Counted from the stretch's first letter, positions 50,994-62,417 are shown. The stretch is 64,000 bases of DNA from Cepaea nemoralis (GCA_014155875.1 JACEFZ010013209.1:1-64000), one strand, 5' to 3'. Notes: generated by a model not told the origin, from the letters alone. A program made the numbers and translations.

Positions 50994-50999
50994 GGCATT

Positions 51000-51875
51000 T
51001 CATGGGAAAGGCATAGGTCATAAGTGAGTACTCGAGGGGGAACTAGCTGAACTTGAGTTATTCAGGCACGGGACAACTTAGCGACCACACGCAGTATTCT
51101 ATTTAACACAACGCAGTCCTCCTGTTAGTCTTCTATGATCAAGAATTGATGTGCCTGTACACAGGACTAGTCCATAAGTGCTCAGTGTCACCCAACAAAA
51201 GCTACAGGCAAAACAAGTTTGGAATTAATTGTGATGATTGTTGGATGGTCCCTATTATCACAGAGCTGATCGAAGGGATAATGAGCATCCACAAACTTCA
51301 ATGTTGTTTACTTGGTTAACATGATGAATTGCCCAATCACAAAGTTTACAGTGTCAGCACAGAGCAGATTTTTCTGGGAAAGAATGATGACAAACAAGAG
51401 AACTGATGAATCTCACCTTACACTACAGGTATCTAGCATATACAAATCTATTTTACAACTCTCTTTTATATGTTTCTTCTTGTCTTTGCATGTGACCAAA
51501 CCATGAGAGCTTTCATATTTTTATTACATCAAAAAGTCATCTTTATTATGTTATAGCTTTCAGAACTTTTTTACTTGCCAATTGTTCAATCCCCCTGGTT
51601 TTTGTCACTTCATAATAACACCACATCTCATATATCTCTATGTTTTTTGCTAAGCAGGATCATCATGATCAATTTCCTTGCCGACTTGTGTGGGTAACCA
51701 TCCTTCTCAAATCTTATGATCTCCAGCAGCTGGCATCAATTTGTGCGCAGATATAATTTGCATGAGAAAGGACAGTATTCAGAAATGAACAGGAAGAATC
51801 CTGGCAGAAACTTAAAAACTGGCAAGACACACAAGCATGAGGGACGAGGTCACATGAGTCTGTAGTTATAAGTAG
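51000..51875. other. no gene recognised
   Basis: About 0.9 kb of mixed sequence. I see no convincing exon, repeat family or RNA. Confidence 0.4.
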
Positions 51876-51879
51876 TGTC

Positions 51880-52190
51880 CAAATTACATGAAGGTTATAG
51901 AAAAAGGTAGGACAACCAACAATCCCCAGAAACAGGTATTACAATGTGTACTTCAACATCCACCAATCAGACACCACAAAGGAAATCATTTCACTTACCG
52001 CAGTCATGGTTGAAGACTTGGTAATGTGTCCAAATTAACATGTAGGTTATAAAAAAAGGTAGGAGAACCAATTCCCAGCAAAAGATATTACACTGAAGCA
52101 ATGTGTACTTCACCATTTCATCAACTAGACACCCCAAAGGAAATCATTTCACTTACCGCAGTCATGGTTGAAGACCTAGCAATGTGTCCA
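51880..52190. repeat. direct duplication (~165 bp) containing an exon-like motif
   Basis: GTGTCCAAATTA, AAGGTAGGA, AATGTGTACTTCA and GAAATCATTTCACTTACCGC, then AGTCATGGTTGAAGAC occur twice in the same order. On the minus strand both copies read CTTCAACCATGACTGCG|gtaagtg, a good 5' splice site preceded by an ATG. Confidence 0.8.
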
Positions 52191-52409
52191 CTCCTGTCAA
52201 ACCAACTACCATGGAGGCAAACGGCAAATGAAGTGCAACCTCAAACACTTGTCAAAACCTTTTAGATAAACCACAAGCAAATATACAGACCCATATATCC
52301 ACAAACAAGAACACATGCAGTCTTACTGCTAATCTTATGTGGATTTATTCATGTAACACAATATTTATGCGTTTTATGAGTAAGTAATTTTTCTGTTTCC
52401 ACTGTTCAC

Positions 52410-52985
52410 AAAATGCTGAGATTGTATGGAGGGCTTTGTTGAAAAAATGCTGGCATTGTAAGGAGTACTCTGTTGACAAAATGTTGGGATTGTAAGGAGT
52501 GCTCTGTTGACAAAATGTTGGGAATGTAAGGAGTGCTCTGTTGACAAAATGTTGGGAATGTAAGGAGTGCTCTGTTGATAAAATGTTGGGAATGTAAGGA
52601 GTGCTCTGTTGACAAAATGCTGGGATTGTACACAGTGCTCTGTTGACAAAATGTTGGGAATGTAAGGAGTGCTCTGTTGACAAAATGTTGGGAATGTAAG
52701 GAGTGCTCTGTTGACAAAATGCTGGGATTGTAAGGAGTGCTCTGTTGACAAAATGCTGAGATTGTACACAGTGCTCTGTTGACAAAATGTTGGGAATGTA
52801 AGGAGTGCTCTGTTGACAAAATGCTGGGATTGTAAGGAGTGCTCTGTAGACAAAATGCTGAGATTGTACACAGTGCTCTGTTGACAAAATGTTGGGATTG
52901 TAAGGAGTGCTCTGTTGACAAAATGCTGAGATTGTACACAGTGCTCTGTTGACAAAATGCTGGGATTGTACAGAGTGCTCCGTTG
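52410..52985. repeat. 34-bp tandem array, about 17 copies
   Basis: The unit is GTAAGGAGTGCTCTGTTGAC plus AAAATGTTGGGAAT, with a GTACACAG variant interspersed. Minus-strand frames are artefacts of the repeat. Confidence 0.97.
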
Positions 52986-53204
52986 ACTCTGGCTTTTGTC
53001 AGTTAGCGAGATCATCCACAAACTGATCTATGCAGTTTTTTGAGAAGTTCACAATATGTTGAGATTGTAAGAGTGCTCATGCTGATCATGGCTGATCCTA
53101 GTGCAAGTAAAGCTTAGTAAACTAAAAACTATGTTAAAAACACCCAGACAAAACACACTAAATTCACAGAGAACTCTTCAATTCTACATTGGTAACATGC
53201 CAGT

Positions 53205-53448
53205 CACCGGTCTCCCTGGCGAAGGAGTTAATGACTTTCTCCGTAATCCTGTATATCCACATGGGGAACACAGCTGCATGAGATTCGGTAGCGGATCGTG
53301 CTGCATTGGTTACTTATGGAGGTATGTGAGCCGGTCGCTCAGAAAGCAATGGCAATCTACTGAGCGTAATCTTCCCAAGAACATTAACAGCAGCTGAAAA
53401 ATGCTGGTGTTGACTGCAACGTCTTGTAAGGGATATGCAACTTTAAAA
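53205..53448 (+). mobile_element. SINE family A
   Basis: Diverged head (CCTGGCGAAGGAGTTAATG), body GGTCGCTCAGAAAGCAATGG and AAAAATGCTGGTGTTGACTG, end GGGATATGCAAC. Confidence 0.75.
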
Positions 53449-53624
53449 AACAAAACAAAACAGAAACATGCCAGTCTGGGGCCTTACCACAAAAACTAAA
53501 CGTTTAATTATCATGCACAGATGCTTGTTAAACAAATATCAAAAAAGTTTGCCAAAATTTTAAAATTTCCTTCAGAAAACAACAACAAAAGATTTTAAAC
53601 ACAGAAGCCCCAAACAATATGTTG

Positions 53625-53960
53625 CATCGATTTATTGCCTGGCATATTTCGACTGCATCTCGTCAGGTGCATGCTGCAGAGTTATATATCATATGAAGTG
53701 AATAAATGAATAATACTTGAGCTGAAACAATTAAAACACAGTCACGGGTATTCTTCAAATGTGGAACATCTGTTATCCCCGCGGTAATTTTAAATTTAAC
53801 TCAATTTCTATTTGCATAAAACTGGCTGGAACTGCTTATCACCTCGCTATTTCGCTCAATCGCTTATTGTTTGTCAATTACAGTAATTGTGCAACATATT
53901 GTATGCGGTCTTTGTGTTTACATTCACTAAGGGAATACACTGTTTTGGGAAACAAGATAT
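53625..53960 (-). mobile_element. Penelope-like 3' remnant
   Basis: On the minus strand a decayed GIY-YIG end (RLSEIA, then LNLKLPRG) precedes the hammerhead-like end: CTGACGA at 53660-53666, a possible 3-bp stem GAT/GTC, and GAAA at 53647-53650. Same order as the copy at 27855-28318. Confidence 0.65.
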
Positions 53961-54149
53961 TCTAAACTTCTCTATACAGACACACGCTGACTATAGCTCG
54001 ACATTCTGGGATGGCTGCTCCAACTGAATGACCAAAAAAAAAATTCTCACAAATGGAACAAATGTGAAACCAACAATTCAAACCTATATACACATCTCAT
54101 ATATGAAGCCCACAAACAGGCACTCTCCCGCTGTTTATACTTTACCTTG

Positions 54150-54625
54150 ACACCGCAAGGTACAAGAGGAACAGGATTGAGATGAGGTGAGATATACATC
54201 TTCAGCTATTACCACTTCGCAGAAGCTATTTTTTCAATAAGGTCAGCCACACTAATACCCTAAAGTGCTCAAGGTGACATCCGTTGATTAAACATAATGC
54301 AAGGTGCCTCAATATACCACATATTCCCAAGCCTAGGATACACGTATATAAAAACAGCTCTGGGGCTCAGCTGTGGAACAGTCTTCTACAACAAATCAAA
54401 GAATCACCAACCACAAAACATACAATCGCAATATATTTGAATACCATCTCACCACAGGCTACAGGAACCTTACAAAGAATACACACAGTATTCAATCACA
54501 CGTGTGTCAAGTCCACAAGGAAACAGATGAGGAACTTTTATAACTATATTTTATGTAGTTTTATCGGTCTGTGTTTGTTGTTTGTGTGTCAACGAAGGCT
54601 TGGGTTGCTATGTCCATTTTGTTCC
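54150..54625 (+). pseudogene. non-LTR RT C-terminal remnant
   Basis: The plus strand reads HLQLLPLRRSYFFNKVSHTN, a stop, then HPLIKHNARCLNIPHIPKPR and SSGAQLWNSLLQQIKES, matching the order of LRKRFLFNKANLV, KPRLDLYKT and SGAHLWNSLPPYL in the 3800-4572 copy. It ends near 54625 without catalytic motifs. Confidence 0.75.
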
Positions 54626-54944
54626 TTGTGATCAGCTCTAGTACAGCTGGCTGATTCTACTTCTGGTTTTTTGGTGATTAATTCACGGTATTTAAATAAA
54701 AAATAAACATCCTAGTACATTCAGCATCCCTTACTTATGGCATTTCCACCTCTCATTACTACAGTTACCATAAAAATTAGTTTAGTCATACAGAAATTAT
54801 TTATAATATTCCAATGGGTTTACAATACATATATTATTATTGTTGCATTTGATTAATTTAATAAGAGATGTCTGGAGTCTGGAGCAGACATTGGTGATCA
54901 TGACTCGACAGTTAGTTAGTCGATAGTTAGTAAGTAAGATTGAT

Positions 54945-55285
54945 TGATTGAACTTTATTTTCAAAGGGTCACAAATTGGGCACGCAGACCCGTCTTACAT
55001 TTGGTACTTCCAATCACTCATCTTTCGTTCATCAATAGTGCATGATATATTCACACAGGAAAAAATCAAACATTATCAAATGAATGTTGATAGACTGTTA
55101 GGTAGTTAGATAGTAAGTAAGTTAGTTAGCTAGTAAGATAGAATGAATGAACGAACAAACTTTATTTTCAAAGGGTTACAAATTGGGCACCTAAACACGT
55201 CTTACATTTGGCCCTTCCAATCACTCATCTTTCGTTCATCATTGTGCATGTTACATTCACATAGAAAAAAAAAACATTGTCAAAT
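54945..55285. repeat. direct duplication, ~195-bp period
   Basis: AACTTTATTTTCAAAGGGT, CACAAATTGGGCAC, GTCTTACATTTGG and CTTCCAATCACTCATCTTTC occur in two copies. Short TTAG/GTAA repeats precede each. Confidence 0.85.
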
Positions 55286-55319
55286 AAATGTTTTAAACAT
55301 AAACAATGCATATTACCAT

Positions 55320-55880
55320 GTTATGAGACAGGCAGACACATGTACACACGCATATTCATAAACACACACATACAATCCTGCATACGTACTTACATTATTT
55401 ACTCAAACCCTCAGTTATACAGCCACTCGATAACATACAAATACACACTCCCTCGCATGCACATATACTTCCTCACAATCACAAACTCACTAACAAAAGT
55501 TTACTCTCTCTCCCTCACACCCATATATCCTCATTCACACATGCAGCAAGGCACACACATACGCTCCTTCCTATACACAGACAATCGACACATACACACT
55601 TTCACACACGCAAATACACAAATACTCAGTCACACATCCACACACCCTTCCTTACATACTTACACATGTACCAACACACAATCACAAATCATTCACACAT
55701 TCATACTCGCTCTCTCTCATGCCCATATATATATTCAATCATGCATAGAATCACGCACGCATACACACTCCGCTTCACACAGTCACTCAAATCAATACAC
55801 ACAGACTCCCACACTTTCACATATATACACTGACTACGGTCATGGGCACCCACACAAAAATGTGAAAATATGCCACACAT
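55320..55880. repeat. ACACAT/CTCAC-rich simple sequence
   Basis: Degenerate CA-rich tract similar in type to the left end of the window. Open frames are compositional. Confidence 0.8.
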
Positions 55881-55904
55881 ACACACTTTTTTATTTTTTT
55901 TATA

Positions 55905-56030
55905 TTTTGCATATCCCTTACAGGATGTTGCTGTCAACACCAGCATTTTTCAGCTGCTGTTGATGTACTAGGCAAGATTACGCTCAGTAGTTTGCCATTG
56001 CTTTCTGAGCCATGACTTGGCAACTTAGGT
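55905..56030 (-). mobile_element. SINE family A, 5'-truncated, minus strand
   Basis: The complement contains CTCAGAAAGCAATGGCAAAC, AAAAATGCTGGTGTTGAC and GGGATATGCAA. The tRNA head is absent. The only minus-strand copy of this family in the window. Confidence 0.75.
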
Positions 56031-56265
56031 CTCTTTCAGAGAAGTGTGTATGCTTGAGAACATTTGGAGAGCAGAGGGGTGGCTCAGAATGCCAGATGGC
56101 GCCAGACTGCAATACTCTTTGTCAGTTGATATTTGTATGATGATGATGTTGCTTACATAATATTTTACTGCTTATCTGTTTAAGCTATACACATACATTT
56201 TTTTCCTCAGCCTCTTTTGCTTTGTATTTTCCCTTTAAGGTTACTATTTAAGTTCCACTGTTCTG
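56031..56265. other. no feature recognised
   Basis: No repeat, frame or RNA signal found. Confidence 0.35.
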
Positions 56266-56267
56266 TT

Positions 56268-56478
56268 ACCATACGTGTGGCGAAGGGGTTACAAATGCAA
56301 TTCGCAATCCCATATTCAAAATCAGACCGCCTTGTGCTGGTTTTCGTAAAATGGTATGAGTGCCAGTCATTCAGAAAACAGTGGTAAACTACTGAATGTA
56401 AACTTGCCAGGAAATCACAAACATCCAAAAAATGCAGGGGTTGACTGCGACATCCAGTAAAGGACATGCAAGTAACTG
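56268..56478 (+). mobile_element. SINE family A
   Basis: Head GTGTGGCGAAGGGGTTACAA, decayed B box, body CATTCAGAAAACAGTGGTAA, end GGACATGCAAG. Confidence 0.75.
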
Positions 56479-56479
56479 T

Positions 56480-56760
56480 TTAAATTGGTGTGTTGATGTG
56501 CTTCATAAATTTCACTTTCTTTCCCTTTTGTTTTTGTGCAGAGATTTTGCAAAGACCTACAGATCTCAATACCTCGTTGTTTATACCCTTGTCACCACAC
56601 AATATTCTCAACATTCTTCTCAAAAACCCCATCTCCGCTGCCTCCAGTTTCTTCACCATGTCATTACTTGTCCAGCATTCACATCCACACAAAAGAACCG
56701 GCCATACAACTTCTCAGCATACAGATGTTTGTGCATGTCATAATATTTCTATTTTTCACC
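56480..56760 (-). pseudogene. RTE-like RT C-terminal fragment
   Basis: The minus strand encodes CGCECWTSNDMVKKLEAAEM, then GFLRRMLRIL, NNEVLRSVGL and a degraded KQKGKKVKFMKHI. This is the segment between the RT thumb and the C-terminal tail in RTE-like elements. Matches 31650-31960. Confidence 0.75.
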
Positions 56761-56764
56761 ACAT

Positions 56765-57270
56765 GGCTCATTCTTGTACAAGAATCTTTGGATATACTGA
56801 CATTTTCCTTTATCTCGATGTCACATCTTCCAAGAAATGCCACAGTATAACCCCCTCCCCCCTAAAAAACTTGACCTATTTAACGTTAATGCCGTTACTA
56901 TATATGAAGCATAAAGGAATATGCTATTTTAAAATAAACTACCATCCAGAAATAGTTAAAACAAATGTGGCATATGCGGTAACCAATGGACACTTCACAC
57001 ATTAAAAATCCCCAGCAGTTGGAAACTGAAGACAGTAGATGGACTAGACTTCTGACCTGGCAAATTTAATAATGACAAAATCTGACAAGTAATAAAAAAA
57101 AAACTTAGTGTTTGGAGCAAGTATGAATCTGATATATACATACATGGAACCTGACCAGGGATACAGATTTTGTGCTGTGCTGGGATTCTCTTTGTCTGAT
57201 CTATGGGAGGAGAATGAATACTTATGAAGTTATCTGAGTGTGCAAGGAAAGTTATGTTTAGAAACCTACC
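56765..57270. other. no gene recognised; AT-rich
   Basis: No convincing exon or repeat. Confidence 0.35.
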
Positions 57271-57274
57271 CATC

Positions 57275-57540
57275 TAAAGCCGGTTCTGTAGCGAAAGGAT
57301 TATGGACTCAGTTTGTAATCCCGCATACCGCATTCAAAACACAGTTGCGGATAAATTGGCAGCAGACTGCCTTGCGTTGGTTTTTTAAAAAATAAAATGA
57401 TATGGGTGCCGGTCATTCAGAAAGCAATGGCAAATTACTGAATGTAAACTTGCTAAGAGATCACAAACAGCCAAAAAATGCTGGGATGATGGGGTTGACT
57501 GCAACGTCCTGTAAAGGATATGCAACTAACTTTTTTCTTA
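57275..57540 (+). mobile_element. SINE family A
   Basis: Head TGTAGCGAAAGGATTATGG, TTGGCAGCAGACTGCCTTG, GTCATTCAGAAAGCAATGGC, end AAAGGATATGCAAC. An internal A-rich insertion lies near 57390. Confidence 0.8.
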
Positions 57541-57834
57541 ACCAATGTAAAGCATACTATTTGTTTCAAAAGCAAAATGTAAGTACTTTATACAAATTAA
57601 ATTACCACCCATGGTGAAAACAATAAGAAGTTGTCCATTGTTCAAATGTACTCTGTAGCATGATCATAAAGAAACATAACACCTTAGCCACACACACCAA
57701 GACATGCACACATTCTTCCCAAACTTAATCCTACTCCATCTTACCTGCACACGTTATAGTTCACAGCAGGAAGACAATGTAAGGGGATATGAAAGTAGGC
57801 AGTTGGTTAGTTTTCTTAATTTTTCTTTGTCACA

Positions 57835-57960
57835 GTTAACAAGTTATGGATTTTTTTCTGTTGGGGGCAAGAAGAAAATCTCTAACCTACACAGTTCGTG
57901 GCGACTGCACTAGCCAGGTGGCCTTAATTCCTCAACTCAAGACCCCCCTGTCATACACCA
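57835..57960. repeat. dispersed repeat, family H
   Basis: Partner of 35085-35215: CACAGTTCGTGGCGACTGCA and GGCCTTAATTCCTCAACTC. Confidence 0.6.
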
Positions 57961-57999
57961 CTAAGTACAATAGGCTGTATATGGCAGACAGTTGACAGC

Positions 58000-58495
58000 A
58001 GGAAGAAAAGGTAGCAGGGATATGAAAGTTGACAGTTATTTAGCTACCTAAATATTTCTTTTCAGCGATCCAGATTACAAGTGTAGAGTTCAGTAACAGC
58101 TACATATTTTGATAACCACATATTATTATACATTACAGGTAATTAATTTTCTAAAACTGTTGCTGCTGAGTAATTATTTGAAAACTGATTCTAAATTAAG
58201 GCTCAGTCAAAACATAATCAGTTAAATCAATTATGACTTCTCTTGCAGTTTAAATTGATAAATCAAAAATAAATTTAGTTTGTACAAGAATATGTTTATA
58301 TTTAGAACTTTCACCACACACCAATAGCCCAATACAATGCTATTATAAGATCAATATATAACTTATATAACAATGCATTACAAATGAGAATGATCAAATG
58401 TTATGTACATTCAACACTACTATATAGAGAGGAAGCCTAGACAATGAACAAGCAATTAGAAAGTCAAATAGAGGCCCAGGAGATGTGGCTATACA
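58000..58495. other. no gene recognised; AT-rich
   Basis: No coding, repeat or RNA signal found. Confidence 0.35.
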
Positions 58496-58496
58496 G

Positions 58497-58497
<1 letters not shown>

Positions 58498-58531
<34 letters not shown>
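58498..58531. repeat. (CAAT)n microsatellite, retrotransposon tail
   Basis: Eight CAAT units directly beyond the 3' end of the minus-strand RT remnant, consistent with a (TTGA)n tail. Confidence 0.9.
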
Positions 58532-58546
58532 GATGCCGTCCCCACA

Positions 58547-58833
58547 ATGAAGGTTGGCTGCAATGAATCTCCAACACTGTCTGTCTCTCGCCTTGACTGT
58601 ACATTCTGTCAGGCTGATTGATGTTCATCCATCTCTTGATGTTATCTTCCCACTTGTATCGTTGCCTACGCCAGCTCGCTTGCCCTCAACCTTGTTTTCC
58701 AGTATGGTTTTTATAAGAGTATCATGTCTTTTAACATGGCCAAAATATTTCACTTGCCTCCTCTTTATTTCTTTCATCAACTCTCCCTTCATTCCCAGTT
58801 TTTTTCTAGAACCTCTGCATTTGATTCTATACA
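58547..58833 (-). pseudogene. RT C-terminal tail, left arm of a palindrome
   Basis: On the minus strand, shifted frames give the RT-tail features ending in the same 3' sequence (CCAACCTTCATTGTGG) as the right arm at 58874-59160. Separated from it by only about 40 bp, head to head. Confidence 0.75.
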
Positions 58834-58873
58834 GACAAACATGTTGTATTTCATGGAAACAAAAACAATCAAA

Positions 58874-59160
58874 TAAAGAGGTTCCAGAAAAATCGAGATT
58901 GAAGAGAGAGTTGATGTAAGAAATAAAGAAGCAAGTGAAATACTTTGGTCTCACCAAAAGACATAATGCTCTTATAAAAACCATACTGGAGGGTAAGGTT
59001 GAAGGCAAGCGAGCAAGAGGTAGACAATGATACAGATAAGAAGATAACAGCAAGAGATGGACGAACAGCAGTCTGACAGAATGTACAGTCAAGGCAAGAG
59101 ACAGACAGTGTTGGAGATCCAATGAGACAACCTTCACTGTGGAAATGACACCTGATTGAC
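58874..59160 (+). pseudogene. RT C-terminal tail, right arm of a palindrome
   Basis: The plus strand covers the same RT-tail segment (words such as GGAGGGTAAGGTTGAAGGCA, then AGCGAGCAAGAGG) and ends CCTGATTGACTGA. It is the reverse complement of 58547-58833 with many substitutions. Confidence 0.75.
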
Positions 59161-59389
59161 TGATATAACTTATATAAGTACGGCGTGCTGTCTGAAATGT
59201 TTCACCTGAATATATTTAATGTCTATTATACAATATACAACAACATTCTTGCCAATCAATAATCCATAAATATGGTAACTTCTGTAACTATGATGCCTAT
59301 AAAAAGCAACGGTCCCGTTTTACATGCCTTAAGGAGCATTGGGCATATGTTGCCAGACACATATTTTTATAGACCAATCAGAACTCGCA

Positions 59390-59630
59390 GGTGATGTCAG
59401 TATCACACCGGCCACCTTTACTTCCAAAGATATGTTCTGATACCCATTTAATAAAATGATTTAAATTAAATGATTAAATTAATTAAATGATTTCAGTTGG
59501 ACAGACCTAGGAGCCCAGGTCAATTAAAAACATTTGAATCCACCCCAACAGGTATCAAACCAACCCTAATGTGGATCGACCCAACCCAACGCGGATCAAA
59601 TCCCAGACCACCACGTCGGCAGGCTAAATA
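59390..59630 (-). mobile_element. SINE-like dispersed repeat, family F
   Basis: Third member of the family at 12260 and 32500, with an AT-rich insertion (59450-59490). The minus strand has GGTTTGATACC in the B-box position. Confidence 0.5.
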
Positions 59631-59639
59631 TTATTATTA

Positions 59640-60085
59640 TAATATTAATATGTAATTTTATGTCTGGTCTATGTTTGTTACTGTTAGGCTATTGCAGTGA
59701 TAGTTGATAACGTGTTTTACTGGGTTTTGTTTTTAGTAGTGCAATCATTTACTTAGCAATAATATTAATAGTAGGAAGTCCCATCGTGCCATTACCGGAA
59801 ATGAAAAAAAAGTGATATACGGAGTCACCTAGCGGTGACTCACCTTGTCCCGGAAAACGCTATCTAATTTACCATGCATTCTTTTGACGTCATTCATTCA
59901 TTCAATTCTCACGTGACAAGAACACACGTCATCCTGGGCTTCCCAGGAAAGGTTTGCCCAATATTCCATGCACATCGATTGGTTGAAATCATCGTGACCT
60001 TTTATATAAATAAGAATATATTTCATACTTACCGTAATTAATTGTTTTTTTGGTGTTCTAAATCGAAGTAAATCAATTATAAATG
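59640..60085. other. no gene recognised
   Basis: AT-rich. A small GTCACC-TAGC-GGTGAC inverted repeat lies near 59824. Confidence 0.35.
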
Positions 60086-60087
60086 TA

Positions 60088-60360
60088 TTTTTTAATTCTG
60101 CATACAATTTAAATATATCTGGAAAGTTTCATCGCTTTAATCGCTGCCGGGTGGATGTAAACAACATTTTCTGCGAAGATGTGTTTTTTGCTCTTTGCGC
60201 ATATATATCGGACTGGCATGTGCACTTTGTAACACTATTCTGGTGTTGCAGATAGAATTAATTCAATTATAGATGTATTTTTTAATTCTGCATACAATTT
60301 TAAATATATCTGGAAAGTTTCATCGCTTTAATCGCTGCGTGGTGGATGAAAACAACATTT
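60088..60360. repeat. direct duplication, ~187-bp period
   Basis: TTAATTCTGCATACAATTT, AAATATATCTGGAAAGTTTC and ATCGCTTTAATCGCTGC occur twice. Related AAGTTTCATCGCTAAACTTG words recur at 60760 and 61220. Confidence 0.85.
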
Positions 60361-60454
60361 TCGGCGAAGCGTTTCTTTGTGAATGGGTAAACGCATGGCT
60401 ATGTGCCACGGTGACTGCGCATGCACGTATCGATCGCTGTGGCATGTTACACTT

Positions 60455-60605
60455 TCGCTTTTCAACACTCAAAACGTGCAATTTGAACTACTAAAGTTAA
60501 AGAGAACACAAGTTTAAAGAATATTAATAATTTATTTGTATACTTGTACTATCTTTTAATCATTTAACATGACGGAACATATTTTTGAAGTCAGTTTTCA
60601 TAATC
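60455..60605. repeat. ~150-bp direct repeat, first copy (second at 61335-61485)
   Basis: CTACTAAAGTTAAAGAGAAC, CACAAGTTTAAAGA and CATGACGGAACATATTTTTG are shared with 61335-61485 at very high identity. Confidence 0.9.
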
Positions 60606-60875
60606 CGTCTATGACCCGTTTGGTTGAGACCAACCTCGCATGCGGAGAAAAATGAAAACGGCAGATTGAACCATAAATAACTTTTTTCTGACGCTTGCAA
60701 TAGAAAACCATCAATAGTAGATGGATCTTCAAATTCCGTATTCAATTTTACAGAAGTTGGAAAGTTTCATCGCTAAACTTGCTTTAATTGTGGTTGAAAA
60801 ACAGGCGATAATGTTATGATCATGAAACCCAAAACGGCGGCTTGTCTATATAAAAATCTTTGTGGAAAAATGGTT

Positions 60876-60960
60876 GTGTTCTCGCTAGCGTAGTCGTAAG
60901 CAGTCCGCCTGTCACGCGGGAGACAGCGGTTCTGTTCCCGGCTGAGCACATTTTTTTTTT
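60876..60960 (+). tRNA. tRNA-Asp(GTC)-like sequence, probably pseudogene or SINE head
   Basis: CCGCCTGTCACGCGGG is the tRNA-Asp anticodon arm, with a GTC anticodon and a fully paired stem (one T-G). The A box TAGCGTAGTCG fits consensus. The B box GGTTCTGTTCC has two mismatches and the T-stem and acceptor pair poorly. A T13 run directly follows as a Pol III terminator, and TATATAAAA lies about 30 bp upstream. Probably transcribed but not a functional tRNA. Confidence 0.6.
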
Positions 60961-61334
60961 TTTAAATTTCTCACAAAATTGTTAGGTGATATAATAGAAA
61001 CTATTAAACATTACGAACTAAAATATTACATAGAACTAAGAAACTGGAAGTTTGTGAATAAAGTGTGCTCTATGGATCTGTGCAAGGTGCCGACTGCCGG
61101 GGACCGCATCCCACAGAGGCAGCCGAATGATCGCGTTATCGGAATTGATGAATCCAATTGATGTCTTTGTTTAATGTGAATTTTAATTGCCATATAAAAT
61201 ATTGCCCCTGAATCAGCATAGTTTCATCGCTAAACTTGCTCGAATTGTGGTTGAAAAACAGATTTTCTGCGAAGATGTGACTTTGTGAATTGGAATCCCA
61301 CGGGTCATGACGGTCGCTGCATATCGATTGCGCT

Positions 61335-61485
61335 ACACTTTTCAACACACAAAACGTGCGATTTGACCTACTAAAGTTAAAGAGAACACAAGTTTAAAGA
61401 TTATTAATAATTTATTTGTATACTTCTACTATTTTGTAATCATTTAACATGACGGAACATATTTTTGAAGTCAGTTTTCATATGA
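61335..61485. repeat. ~150-bp direct repeat, second copy
   Basis: Pairs with 60455-60605, about 880 bp away. Confidence 0.9.
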
Positions 61486-61895
61486 CCGTTTGAGACAATC
61501 TCGCACGCATAGACGCGCAGACACTAGCGGGTGGAGGAAAGGGACACATTGGAGAGCTCCACTTAAGGGTGAATAGTATGAAAAATTGCAACTCGTCTCA
61601 CCTTCACAAAGATGTGAATATCTTTAGCGAGATCCGTCAGTACTGTAAGCATACTTTAACCGGAAGCCATTTTTCCACGCTTGCGCAGAAGGGTTTCGTC
61701 GTGTCGACACATCAGGGTCTATTAACATATCCTTTGTATATTTCATAGGATATATTTAAATAACTCGTGACAATAACGAATTACCATCTCCGCTTCCGGA
61801 AAAATGGCCATTCTATCATTCTGCAAATAGCCAGCGCTTGAGATCACCTATGTCATTGACATAACAAGTGAATTGCTTGTGATAGAGGTAGTAAT
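61486..61895. other. no gene recognised
   Basis: Mixed sequence; no coding signal. Confidence 0.35.
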
Positions 61896-61896
61896 T

Positions 61897-62224
61897 GTAT
61901 ATTTTAAGCTTGAATAATTACTATGACCATGTTTTTATACTGATTTTCGGATTCTTCATGCAATTTTACATTTATGTGGTGAGTTTAATGGCCATAGTCG
62001 CTTTCGAAGTGGTACAAAAACATCGCTGTTGCCGTCATGCGTTTGCCATTGAGAATACATGGCGTCGCCGCACCACTCATATCTATCGAACATATAATTT
62101 ATTTTAAGCTTGAATAATTACTATGACCATGTTTTTATACTGATTTTCGGATTCTTCATGCAATTTTACATTTATGTGGTGAGTTTAATTGCCATAGTCG
62201 CTTTCGAAGTGGTACAAAAACATA
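61897..62224. repeat. direct duplication, ~199-bp period
   Basis: ATTTTAAGCTTGAATAATTA, CTATGACCATGTTTTTATAC and AGTCGCTTTCGAAGTGGTAC occur at about 61900-62020 and 62100-62220. Confidence 0.95.
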
Positions 62225-62417
62225 CCTGATTTTTAAAGACTATCTAATAAATGATACATGATATATGTTTAAATGCATACAGGAGAAATCCATTTTATAC
62301 AAATGTCTCATTATATAAGCAAAGATATAATCTCTCGTTATGAATCTATGTAATTACTTTTAGTACTTTTACGTGGCCAATCTGCAAGAGACAAATTTTT
62401 TAATTGTTAAAAATCTA

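Noticed and set aside
52374..53021. Three parallel minus-strand frames of ~180-215 codons
   Set aside because: Translations of the 34-bp array in its three phases.
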